Source of the DNA: Candidatus Bathyarchaeota archaeon
GTDB taxonomy: Archaea > Thermoproteota > Bathyarchaeia > TCS64
Reading direction: 5' to 3'
Assembly (NCBI GenBank): GCA_013619005.1
Contig: JABXKY010000003.1
Location: 1-8,840 of the forward strand
Length of the DNA stretch: 8,840 nucleotides
How positions within the stretch are numbered: position 1 is the first letter of the stretch; each line of letters opens with the position of its first letter. A model generated the notes under the pieces. It had not been told where the DNA came from. It saw nothing but the letters and a program-made list of their open reading frames with translations, and did no database searches. Below are positions 1 through 5,605 of this stretch, one piece after another. A program made the translations under genes and the position numbers.

Positions 1-2
1 TT

Positions 3-176
3 ATAGGGGTGGGGCCGGTGAAGTCCTTCGCAGGTTCAATCGGCCCCTGGGTAACCCAATTGATCCCTGAGTCACCCAGTATTGTCACATTATGCGTCAA
101 GATAAACGTTCTTCATCTGGGTGATGCTTGGTGTTTTCTAAAAAATGACGTATATTTCCTGTTTTATCAGAAATAG
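3..176 (+). pseudogene. possible FAH-family fragment, cut by the left window edge
   Basis: The frame starting at base 3 is open to a TAG at 174-176 and continues off the left edge. Its first part (GPVKSFAGSIGPWVTQ, then IPESPSIVTLCVKIN) lines up by eye with the KSFDTFGPLGPVLVTKDEIP and SLSIKLWVDG stretches of the intact FAH-family protein at 1656-2519. These stretches are the KSF..GP..V segment and the following strand of the FAH catalytic domain. After the KIN residues the similarity stops, and an unrelated tail of about 20 residues runs into the stop, so the downstream catalytic half (the PGD and GT motifs) is absent. I therefore read it as a truncated remnant of a second FAH-like gene. Its stop overlaps the 3' end of the convergent response-regulator remnant. 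Confidence is low: the match is short, made by eye, and a second frame (stop TGA at 68-70) also looks faintly protein-like. Confidence 0.3.
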
Positions 177-648
177 CCCGAGTTCGTGTTATTGGTGACG
201 ATGTTTGAGTACATGTTGAGGGAGGGCATCTCTAACGAGTTCTGTATGAAATTGGCGTGGTCATTGGATTCCGCCAGCTTCTCCATGACGTCGGGGTCAA
301 ATGGCTTCATGAACACGCCGAAGACGTCAAACTCGAGTTTCTTGGCGACCTCTATTACCTCGTTGTAGCCTGAGACGAATATGATCTTGATTTCCTGGTC
401 GATTTGGATTAGGCGTCTTGTCAGCTGGTCTCCCCTGAGCTTTGGCATCATATAGTCCAGTATGGCCAGGTGAATTTTCATCTTTTTCGCTATCTCCTAT
501 GCCTTGTCCACATCGTTGGTGGTAATACCGCGGTGTTTTCTTTTTCCAGCAGCAGCCGGTAGGCGAATAACAGGTCCTCGTCGTCGTCCACTACCAGTAT
601 TCCATTTCTCAGTATGCTCGCCTCATCCGTGGGTGTGATATGCGTCAA
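167..648 (-). pseudogene. response-regulator receiver domain gene, broken by a frameshift and a stop
   Basis: Two minus-strand pieces together make a CheY-like receiver domain. The 5' piece runs from a TTG at 648-646 and encodes ILVVDDDEDLLFAYRLLLEK, the first strand with its acidic Mg-binding pocket and the first helix. It then goes out of frame and stops at 492-490. The 3' piece, whose first ATG is at 481-479, carries LAILDYMMPK (phosphoacceptor Asp, residue 9), IIFVSGYNE (the switch Ser/Thr) and FMKPFD (the conserved Lys, residue 59). Read backwards from that ATG in the same frame, EIAKK, a TAG at 499-497, then ITTNDVDKA fill in the expected second strand and helix. Two lesions are therefore needed: a one-base loss (or two-base gain) near the A-runs of the minus strand (about 537-546), and a nonsense codon. 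No output domain or histidine kinase is visible nearby. Two independent lesions argue for a pseudogene over a sequencing error, though errors cannot be excluded. Confidence 0.8.
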
Positions 649-653
649 AAAAA

Positions 654-662
654 TATTATAAA
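654..662 (-). promoter_or_regulatory. TATA box upstream of the receiver-domain remnant
   Basis: On the minus strand this reads TTTATAATA, a good match to the archaeal TATA consensus, in an AT-rich stretch just before the receiver-domain reading frame. A start about 26 bases downstream would fall near 632, slightly inside the frame that opens at the TTG at 648. The original start codon may therefore have been lost or shifted as the gene decayed. Confidence 0.45.
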
Positions 663-716
663 GTAGATAGGGCTGTGATCCATTTCCTTACTTGTGAATT
701 ATTGAATGCATGTGGT

Positions 717-1040
717 TCAGTCAGGTATCGCGGCTACGGCCGTTATCTCTATCTGGCCGCCGTTGAGTCCCGCCTCGACGCATGTTCTTGTCGGTGGGTT
801 GTCTGGGAAGTACTCCCGCCATAGGGGGTTCAGGTACTTGGGTCTGTCGTTGATGTCCTCCAGGTAGACCGTTGCCTTCACGACATCCTCCAGTGATAGG
901 CCGTTCTCCTCTAGGACTCCTTTGATTCTCTCGAATGTGTCCCTGAACTTGGACTCCTTGGTGTCGCCTCTTCCGATTATCCCGCTGAGGTAGAGGACTC
1001 TGCCTGCTCTTCGTACCCTTGAAAGTAATGGTTTTGACAT
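717..1040 (-). CDS. RidA/YjgF-family protein (enamine/imine deaminase-like)
   Basis: A 107-residue protein of the RidA (YjgF/YER057c/UK114) family, whose best-known members hydrolyse reactive 2-aminoacrylate-type enamines made by PLP enzymes, usually as cytosolic trimers. Visible family marks are GRVLYLSG (residues 13-20), the helix FERIKGVLEENGLSLEDVVK, the strand ATVYLEDI, and the C-terminal PPTRTCVEAGL followed by IEITAVAAIP. Arg85 and Glu98 sit where RidA proteins place their substrate-binding Arg and the conserved Glu. The N-terminus is shorter than the usual 125-130-residue members and lacks the GPYSQA segment, so the exact substrate is uncertain. I chose the ATG at 1040 over the longer frame beginning at 1160 because a TTTAAATA box lies just upstream, and because the extra 40 residues would overlap the opposite-strand serine-hydrolase remnant and show no RidA similarity. 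It is a single gene between two decayed genes. Confidence 0.85.
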   Translation of the reverse strand: MSKPLLSRVRRAGRVLYLSGIIGRGDTKESKFRDTFERIKGVLEENGLSLEDVVKATVYLEDINDRPKYLNPLWREYFPDNPPTRTCVEAGLNGGQIEITAVAAIPD

Positions 1041-1062
1041 CTTCAGATCGTATCTCTCCTCT

Positions 1063-1584
1063 GTGGGTAGTGTATTTAAAATATCGGGGAGACAGGCTGT
1101 TGGCGCGCGCGCACTTGATGTCTTCGCCGAGGAAAACTTGTTCAAGCCTCTTGGAGTCACCGAGGTGGAGTGGTCTTTTATTCAACCGGATATAGTCCAG
1201 GCGTCCGGCAGTCATTATATACGCCCAAGAGACGTGGCCAAGTTTGGGTATCTATTCATCAATGATGGAAAGTGGGGTGGGGAGCAGATAATACCTCAAG
1301 GATGGATGGATGAAACTGTACGGGAGTACATTTCTTATTCAATAGATGGTTGGTCAGAGCACTATGGTGACAGGTATGGGTACCAGTGGTGGCTCAAGAC
1401 TTACGAGTATAATTCACAGAGCTACGAGGTTATATTGAGGTCAGGGTGGGGCTGCCAAAAAATAGTGTTATTCCCTGAACATGATACGATGGTTATCTTG
1501 AATGGCGGTTATTACACGGATAGAGAGTCCGTGAATGAGATAGTCACGGAGTTTATTTTACCTGCACTAGCTCAAGCCTCCTAA
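1063..1584 (+). pseudogene. C-terminal remnant of a beta-lactamase/CubicO-type serine hydrolase
   Basis: The frame encodes the second half of a beta-lactamase-related (class C/CubicO/penicillin-binding) serine hydrolase. Visible parts, in order, are FAEENLFKPLGV (about residues 21-32, the usual FAxxxLFxPLG motif), then IRPRDVAKFGYLFINDGKWG and IIPQGWMDE (53-84), the GYQWWL motif (106-111), and SGWGCQKIVLFPEHDTMVIL (127-146). The last corresponds to the G-GGQ region near the family's third active-site motif, with Cys where Gly is usual. The N-terminal half with the SxxK nucleophile and YxN motif, normally 150-200 residues, is absent. Upstream of about 1090 the frame merely runs antisense through the RidA gene. 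No credible start exists: the first possible codon is a GTG at 1063 inside the RidA promoter. The stretch is visibly more AT-rich than the genes after 1656, suggesting different origin or relaxed selection. It ends at TAA 1582-1584. Catalytic activity is not expected. Confidence 0.8.
1073..1080 (-). promoter_or_regulatory. TATA box of the RidA-like gene
   Basis: The minus strand reads TTTAAATA, 33-40 bases before the ATG at 1040. With the usual archaeal spacing, transcription would start near 1050 and leave a leader of about 10 bases. The box lies inside the 5' end of the opposite-strand serine-hydrolase remnant (in its codons GTA TTT AAA), so the promoter occupies ground where that gene would otherwise encode its middle section. 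Confidence 0.6.
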
Positions 1585-1616
1585 TTTGAAACAATGTTAA
1601 ATCGTAGAGGCGATTG

Positions 1617-1640
1617 AAAAAAGGGAATAATGCATTCCCT
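1617..1640 (-). terminator. hairpin plus T6 terminator of the FAH-containing cluster
   Basis: On the minus strand the arms AGGGAAT and ATTCCCT form a 7-bp stem around a 5-base loop, followed directly by a run of six T (1622-1617). It lies 16 bases after the stop of the FAH-family gene, where a terminator for the minus-strand cluster is expected. Archaea need mainly the U-run, so the hairpin may be an addition. On the plus strand the same hairpin has no following T-run. Confidence 0.6.
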
Positions 1641-1655
1641 ACGGAAGGGGGGTTC

Positions 1656-2519
1656 TTAGGGTCGTATGTTTTCCTCGATGTTCCATTCACGCTTGTACGG
1701 GTCCTTTACGTGGACGGTCATTTTCCCGATTTTATCTATCTCGATGACCACTGTTTCACCGTCCTGCATGGGCCCTAACCCGTGGTGGTTTGTCCCGCAG
1801 GCCATGATATCGCCGGGGCTGAGGGTGCAGATGTCCGAGAGGAAGCTGATCTTGGCGCCCAGGTCGTGGCTCATATCGTCGGTGCTGTAGTCCTGCCTCA
1901 GGACGCCGTCCACCCATAGCTTGATGGATAAGCTGTATGGGTCCGGTATCTCGTCCTTGGTGACCAGAACTGGGCCCAGCGGCCCAAAGGTGTCGAAGGA
2001 TTTCTGCGGCCAGAACCCGCCTGCGTCAGGCACCTGCCTGCCTGATACATCGATGAGCATCGTGTACCCGAATATGCTGTCAGGTGCTTCTTCTCTGGTC
2101 ACTTTCTCGGTTTTCTTGCCGATGATGACGGCGAGCTCTGCCTCGTGCTCAAATATCCTGGCCTCTGCCTTGGGCAGGACCACCGTGTCGCCTGGTCCGA
2201 TTATTGATGTCCAGCCCTTGAGGAAGAAGTTCAGCGGCCGCTTTCTCCCCTCCCCCTCGCCGTATCCCCCTATACCGCATAAGAACAGCCCCGGTTTCGG
2301 CACTGGCTGCCTGAGGCGCACATCCTTGAGAGGAATCCCTTTCTTCTCTTTGAGGGCTTTCTCGAGTTTTGGCTTGAGTTTTTCGTACTCCTTTATGAAT
2401 TTCTCGACGACCATCTGGGGTGTCTGGTATGGCTTGACCTCCAGCTCGTCGCTTATGTCCACTACCGCGTCATCCTTGACTAGTCCTGGCTTGAAGTCAT
2501 CGTAAAAGACGTATCTCAT
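1656..2519 (-). CDS. fumarylacetoacetate hydrolase (FAH) family protein
   Basis: A 287-residue protein of the FAH superfamily. Members use a divalent metal to hydrolyse, decarboxylate or isomerise 2-oxo acids and acylpyruvates. The N-terminal 70 residues form the usual variable domain (FYDDFKPGLVKDDAVVDIS). The catalytic domain starts near residue 78 (LFLCGIGGYGEG). It shows the metal-binding E-x-E in FEHEAELAVIIGK (Glu126, Glu128) and the Asp of the IDVSGRQ motif (Asp157, usually NDVSAR). It continues with KSFDTFGPLGPVLV (173-186), LWVDGVLRQ (201-209), LSPGDI (233-238) and a CGTNHHGLGP loop (241-250), where many relatives have GTPxGVG. The altered last loop and VSGRQ make the substrate hard to predict; fumarylacetoacetate itself is not implied. 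The ATG at 2519 gives the family's normal length. The gene is last in a three-gene minus-strand cluster, 39 bases after the 2-hydroxyacid dehydrogenase, and is followed by a clear terminator. This pairing suggests 2-oxo/2-hydroxy acid metabolism (inference). Confidence 0.92.
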   Translation of the reverse strand: MRYVFYDDFKPGLVKDDAVVDISDELEVKPYQTPQMVVEKFIKEYEKLKPKLEKALKEKKGIPLKDVRLRQPVPKPGLFLCGIGGYGEGEGRKRPLNFFLKGWTSIIGPGDTVVLPKAEARIFEHEAELAVIIGKKTEKVTREEAPDSIFGYTMLIDVSGRQVPDAGGFWPQKSFDTFGPLGPVLVTKDEIPDPYSLSIKLWVDGVLRQDYSTDDMSHDLGAKISFLSDICTLSPGDIMACGTNHHGLGPMQDGETVVIEIDKIGKMTVHVKDPYKREWNIEENIRP

Positions 2520-2550
2520 AGTAAATCACGGATTAATACAGTGCAAAAGT

Positions 2551-2560
2551 GGATAAAATT
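2551..2560 (-). promoter_or_regulatory. weak TATA-like box before the FAH-family gene
   Basis: The minus strand reads AATTTTATCC here, overlapping the stop of the upstream dehydrogenase. A start about 27 bases downstream would give a leader of roughly 10 bases before the ATG at 2519. The match is only fair, and cotranscription with the upstream genes is equally possible. Confidence 0.3.
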
Positions 2561-3521
2561 ATGGGTTGACAACGGGGTTGTCCGGCGTCCCCCCGTTAAT
2601 GGTCTTGAGGACCCCCTCGGCAACCTGGACGGCCATCCGTATCATACCCTCCACGTTTGAGGCTGATAGGTGGGGCGTGAGGATGACGTTGTCCATGGCG
2701 CACAGCGGGCTGTCGGTGCTCAGGGGCTCGTCCTCGAAGACGTCCAGGGCGGCCCCCTTGACCCTGCCGCTCCTCAGAGCCTCTATCATGGCCTCCTCGT
2801 CTATCACCTTGCCCCTGGCCGTGTTGACGATGTAGGCGCCGTCCCTCATGGACTGGATTCTCCTGGCGTCTATGATCTTCCTGGTCTCGGGGGTCACCGG
2901 AATGTGGAGGCTGATGAGCTCGCTCTCCCGGACCAGGTCGTCCAGCTCCATCCACTTGAATCCAAGCTCCTCCTCAAGACCGGGCTTCCTGGTCCTGCTC
3001 CAGTAGGATATCTTTGCCCCGAAAGCCTGCATCCGGACGGCGGTAGCCTTCCCTATCCTGCCCATTCCGATGATGCCCACCTTCATACCCGCAAGTTCGA
3101 CGCCGATGAGGTCGCCGTACTTGCGCTTCCACTCACCCGCCCGCACCGCCTTGTCCGCGCTCACCACGTTCCTTAGAAGGGCAAGGGTCATGGCCAAGGC
3201 CATCTCGGCCACTGAGACAGTTACGGCGTCAGGCGTGTTGCACACCCCCTTGCCCAGCTCCCTGGCCGCCACCAGGTCCACGTGGTCGCACCCGATGCCG
3301 TGGACCCCCACGGATTTGAGCCTGGGGCTTGACTCCATCATCTCCCTTGTTATCTTGATGCTACCACGGGTGATCAACCCATCCGCGCCGGCTATGAGAC
3401 CCGCCAGGGTCTCCTCGGTGCTCCCCGGTGGTAGCTCTATGACGTTGACCCCCCTCTCCTTGAGGTACACGACGCCGGCCTGGTTGATGACCTCGGTTAC
3501 AATGACGGTGATATCGGACAT
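2559..3521 (-). CDS. D-isomer-specific 2-hydroxyacid dehydrogenase (phosphoglycerate/glyoxylate reductase type)
   Basis: A 320-residue cytosolic NAD(P)-dependent dehydrogenase that interconverts a 2-oxo acid and its D-2-hydroxy acid. The substrate-binding half includes the VGVHGIGCDHVDL loop (71-83). The Rossmann motif is GIIGMGRIGKA (149-159, GxGxxG at 152-157). The catalytic set is complete: Arg236 in NTARGKV, Glu265 in DVFEDEP, and His284 in LTPHLSASN. The strand after the glycine motif ends in YWSRTRK (173-179) instead of an acidic residue, which in this family often goes with NADPH preference, so a glyoxylate/hydroxypyruvate reductase-like role is as likely as a SerA role. There is no C-terminal ACT domain. 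I chose the ATG at 3521. A longer frame starting at 3656 would run 45 Arg/Gly-rich residues antisense-style through the CBS gene, with no family resemblance. The gene follows the CBS/HPF-like gene after 25 bases. A weak AT box (CCTTAACC, about 3546-3553) could also give a leaderless start. Confidence 0.92.
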   Translation of the reverse strand: MSDITVIVTEVINQAGVVYLKERGVNVIELPPGSTEETLAGLIAGADGLITRGSIKITREMMESSPRLKSVGVHGIGCDHVDLVAARELGKGVCNTPDAVTVSVAEMALAMTLALLRNVVSADKAVRAGEWKRKYGDLIGVELAGMKVGIIGMGRIGKATAVRMQAFGAKISYWSRTRKPGLEEELGFKWMELDDLVRESELISLHIPVTPETRKIIDARRIQSMRDGAYIVNTARGKVIDEEAMIEALRSGRVKGAALDVFEDEPLSTDSPLCAMDNVILTPHLSASNVEGMIRMAVQVAEGVLKTINGGTPDNPVVNP

Positions 3522-3546
3522 ACGGGAAAATAGGTGCGTGAAAAGG

Positions 3547-4716
3547 TTAAGGTTTGAGGTGGGGGTTCGGCCTCCGCCTGCCCCTCCTCTTCCCCTTCTG
3601 GTGGGGCGCCTTGGCCCTCCGCATGGTCTTGGAGAGCTGATCCGTGAGGCCGTCAAATGTCTCCATGAGGCCCCAGTCCTCGTTCTCCACGTTGTAGCTG
3701 TCCGTTGGACCCATGGCCCGTGCCGTGATACTGTACCTCACCCTCTCGCCGCTGGTCCTCTGCCTCTTGATGCGGACGCTCACCTCGGTGATGGCGTGCA
3801 TCTTGACGCTCCTCTCCACCACCCGCCTGATCTTGTCCTCAACGATGGCCCTCTCAAAAAAGTTCTCGTCCTCGATGCCAACGATGTAGACGGGCAGCTC
3901 CTCCGTGGGGAGGAGCACATGGATGAGCCTAAGCAGCTCCATCTCGGTGATGATGCCGTGGACTCTGCTCTCCTCGTCAACCACGAGGCACGCCTTCTCC
4001 CCGGTTGAGATCATCCCCTTGATGACATCCATCGCCGATGATGTTGTGGGGACCGTCAAAGGCCGTGTGTTCATCACTGCGCCCGCCTTACCTGGGAACC
4101 TGGTCACCTTCTGGCCCGACCTGTCCCCCCTGGTGGTCTTGCTGGCCGTCGTGACGAAGGTGTGGACGATCTCCTCGGCCGTCACCATCCCCACGAGTAT
4201 CCCATCATCGGTCACCGGGATGAAGCTATAGTTCTTGTCCATCATGGTGCGCCTGATCTGCGCGATGGGTGAATCTGCCTCCATTGTGAGAACCGGGCTA
4301 GTCATGATGGACTTGGCGGATGTCTCCTTGAGGTCCCCAACGTCCATGAGGGCGTCAAGGATATCCTGCTGGCTAACCAACCGCACCTCACTGCCGTCCA
4401 CGAGGGGAACCGCCGACACCCCGTTCCCTAGGATCAAGTCAGTTGTTTCAAGCACCGATGTCGACGGCGTGACGTAGCCGACCTGATTCCAGATACTCTC
4501 CACCTTGGTTCGCTCAGGCTGATCGACCCCCAGCAGGTCCCTTACAGCCACGATCCCGTACCTATCACCCTCAGCCGCCACGGCCTCTGTGCGCTTCGTG
4601 TCCTTGAGGACCCCCAGCACCTTGCTGACTGTGTCCCCAGGGGCGAATACGCTCGCAGAGCCCGCTGGCAGTGAGGAAATTTCAGTTAGAGCTAGTTCTT
4701 CCAGTGTTTTGGTCAA
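3547..4716 (-). CDS. four-CBS-domain protein fused to a HPF/RaiA-like (S30EA) domain with basic tail
   Basis: A 389-residue soluble protein. Residues about 12-270 hold four CBS repeats (roughly 12-66, 72-126, 134-190 and 212-270), recognisable by motifs such as VTPSTSVLE...GVSAVPLVD, IMTSPVLTMEAD...FIPVTDDG and VMNTRPLTVPTT...ACLVVDEE. CBS pairs bind adenine nucleotides or related ligands and regulate the attached domain. Residues about 276-368 read as the beta-alpha-beta-beta-beta-alpha fold of hibernation-promoting factors: VYIVGIE; helix AIVEDKIRRVVERSVKMH; strands EVSVRIKRQR, RVRYSITARAMG and DSYNVENED; helix LMETFDGLTDQLSKTMRRAK. A tail rich in Lys/Arg (KGKRRGRRR, 374-382) suits RNA contact. 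Inferred role: a ligand-controlled ribosome-silencing factor. The reading frame begins with TTG at 4716; the nearby ATG at 4730-4728 is out of frame and stops after five codons. A TATA box lies about 40 bases upstream. The gene heads the minus-strand cluster. The CBS assignment is firm; the HPF assignment is by pattern. Confidence 0.9.
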   Translation of the reverse strand: MTKTLEELALTEISSLPAGSASVFAPGDTVSKVLGVLKDTKRTEAVAAEGDRYGIVAVRDLLGVDQPERTKVESIWNQVGYVTPSTSVLETTDLILGNGVSAVPLVDGSEVRLVSQQDILDALMDVGDLKETSAKSIMTSPVLTMEADSPIAQIRRTMMDKNYSFIPVTDDGILVGMVTAEEIVHTFVTTASKTTRGDRSGQKVTRFPGKAGAVMNTRPLTVPTTSSAMDVIKGMISTGEKACLVVDEESRVHGIITEMELLRLIHVLLPTEELPVYIVGIEDENFFERAIVEDKIRRVVERSVKMHAITEVSVRIKRQRTSGERVRYSITARAMGPTDSYNVENEDWGLMETFDGLTDQLSKTMRRAKAPHQKGKRRGRRRPNPHLKP

Positions 4717-4750
4717 ACGTAGAAACCCATTCTACCGTAGGTTAAAGCCT

Positions 4751-4759
4751 GTTATATAG
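4751..4759 (-). promoter_or_regulatory. TATA box of the CBS/HPF-like gene
   Basis: The minus strand reads CTATATAAC. A start about 27 bases downstream lies near 4728, giving a leader of about 12 bases before the TTG at 4716. This supports that unusual start codon. It forms the left half of a divergent promoter pair with the box at 4783-4789. Confidence 0.5.
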
Positions 4760-4782
4760 ATTGCATATCCCGGGTAGCTAAC

Positions 4783-4789
4783 CTTAAAT
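4783..4789 (+). promoter_or_regulatory. TATA-like box of the NRDE-family gene
   Basis: The plus strand reads CTTAAAT preceded by AC. It is centred 32 bases before the ATG at 4818, so a start near 4812-4813 would leave a leader of only about 5-6 bases. The two divergent boxes sit within 40 bases of each other, so a regulator bound here could affect both directions. Confidence 0.5.
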
Positions 4790-4817
4790 CAGGCTGGGGG
4801 AGGGTATCCAGAACCCC

Positions 4818-5567
4818 ATGTGCACATTCATAATGCTATACAAGCTCCTAGAGGATTACCCCGTCATCGCCCTCCACAACAGGTACCTTGGCCTAGACAC
4901 AATGGAGGAGCCGCCGAGGAGCTGGGGTGGCGGGGTCTACGCGCCCTACGACGTGGAGTCAAAAGGCACATGGATGGGCATCAACAGGGACGGCCTCCTC
5001 ATGGGGATCACAAACCAGGAGACCCAGATCATCGACAAGCCCGGCAGGAGCCGGGGATTACTTGCCGTCGATGTGCTCAGGGAGTGTGCCTCATCCAGTG
5101 AGGCGAGGGGCTACCTGACCGATGAGTCCATCAGGGATCTGTACAGGACAGGGAACTTTGTCGTCGCCGATGCCGACGACGCGTATCACGTGCTCTGGGA
5201 CGCCATCACCGTCACGAGGGAGATCAAACCCGGACCATATGCTCTAGGCGTCATAACGAGGTACCCTGGGCTTGAGGTCACGGAGCGGGCAAGGGAGGTG
5301 TGGCACAGCAGCGAGAGCAGGCGGTTAAGGGCCTACAGGCTGCTGTCACAGTTCAAGCCCTCGGGTATCGATAACGCGATATCAACGCTGATGGATGTAT
5401 CAGGGGATCACGAGTACGGCAAGACCACCGGGTCCATCTGCTGGCACAGCGACAAGTTCAGGCAGACCAGTAGCACCATAATGGCACCCGGCGCCCGTCC
5501 CAGGGCCCTCTACTGCGCTGGGAACCACTGCGAGAACGATTATGTCATCCAGAGTGTCTCGTTCTAG
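4818..5567 (+). CDS. NRDE/TANGO2-like protein (putative Ntn-hydrolase fold)
   Basis: A 249-residue protein resembling the NRDE (DUF833/TANGO2) family. Members are placed in the N-terminal-nucleophile hydrolase fold and have no well-settled biochemical role. It begins Met-Cys-Thr, so removal of Met would expose Cys2 as the possible nucleophile. The name-giving NRDE motif appears as HNRYLG (20-25): Asn-Arg are kept but Asp-Glu are not. Further family marks are KGTWMGINRDGLLMGITNQE (49-68), SRGLLAVDVL (78-87), NFVVADADDAYHVLWD (113-128), and a C-terminal GSICWHSDKF..TSSTIMAP segment (205-224), the place of the usual GTRSST motif. There is no signal peptide or membrane segment, so it is probably cytosolic. 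The ATG at 4818 fits both the Cys2 rule and the upstream box. The cupin gene follows after 38 bases on the same strand. Related alternatives are C45/choloylglycine-like acyltransferases, which also start MC. Family confidence is good; substrate is unknown. Confidence 0.87.
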   Translation: MCTFIMLYKLLEDYPVIALHNRYLGLDTMEEPPRSWGGGVYAPYDVESKGTWMGINRDGLLMGITNQETQIIDKPGRSRGLLAVDVLRECASSSEARGYLTDESIRDLYRTGNFVVADADDAYHVLWDAITVTREIKPGPYALGVITRYPGLEVTERAREVWHSSESRRLRAYRLLSQFKPSGIDNAISTLMDVSGDHEYGKTTGSICWHSDKFRQTSSTIMAPGARPRALYCAGNHCENDYVIQSVSF

Positions 5568-5572
5568 GGTGA

Positions 5573-5580
5573 TTTTTTAT
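5573..5580 (+). promoter_or_regulatory. T-rich box: TATA element of the cupin gene and/or T-run end of the NRDE transcript
   Basis: The sequence TTTTTTAT begins five bases after the NRDE stop and is centred about 29 bases before the cupin ATG at 5606. A start at about 5604-5606 would make the cupin transcript leaderless. The same T-run is the kind of signal at which archaeal polymerase terminates, so the element could serve both purposes. Confidence 0.45.
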
Positions 5581-5605
5581 CCTCGACCGTTGAAATACTG
5601 GTATC

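Noticed and set aside
11..47. tRNA-like pattern: GGGGCCG paired with CGGCCCC and a GGTTCAAT T-loop-like stretch
   Set aside because: Only 23 bases separate the two arms, and there is no T-stem, anticodon arm or D-arm. A coding reading with FAH similarity explains the same bases at least as well.
497..499. In-frame TAG in the receiver gene as pyrrolysine or readthrough
   Set aside because: A second, independent frameshift is also needed, and Pyl in a standard receiver helix has no precedent I know of; decay is simpler.
1041..1160. N-terminal extension of the RidA protein to 147 residues
   Set aside because: The added 40 residues lie antisense to the serine-hydrolase remnant, cross the TATA box and show no RidA similarity.
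721..1215. 164-codon minus-strand ORF overlapping RidA in another frame
   Set aside because: It is Arg/Gly-rich with no family similarity; the RidA frame in the same place has all family motifs.
1921..2505. 194-codon plus-strand ORF opposite the FAH gene
   Set aside because: It is an antisense shadow of a clearly conserved FAH protein and shows no domain of its own.
3522..3656. 45-residue Arg/Gly-rich N-terminal extension of the dehydrogenase
   Set aside because: It is an out-of-frame shadow of the basic tail of the CBS/HPF-like gene; the ATG at 3521 gives the normal family N-terminus.
3070..4008. 312-codon plus-strand ORF opposite the dehydrogenase and CBS genes
   Set aside because: It has Pro/Leu/Ser/His-rich composition typical of antisense frames in GC-rich genes, no recognisable domain, and two well-supported genes on the other strand.
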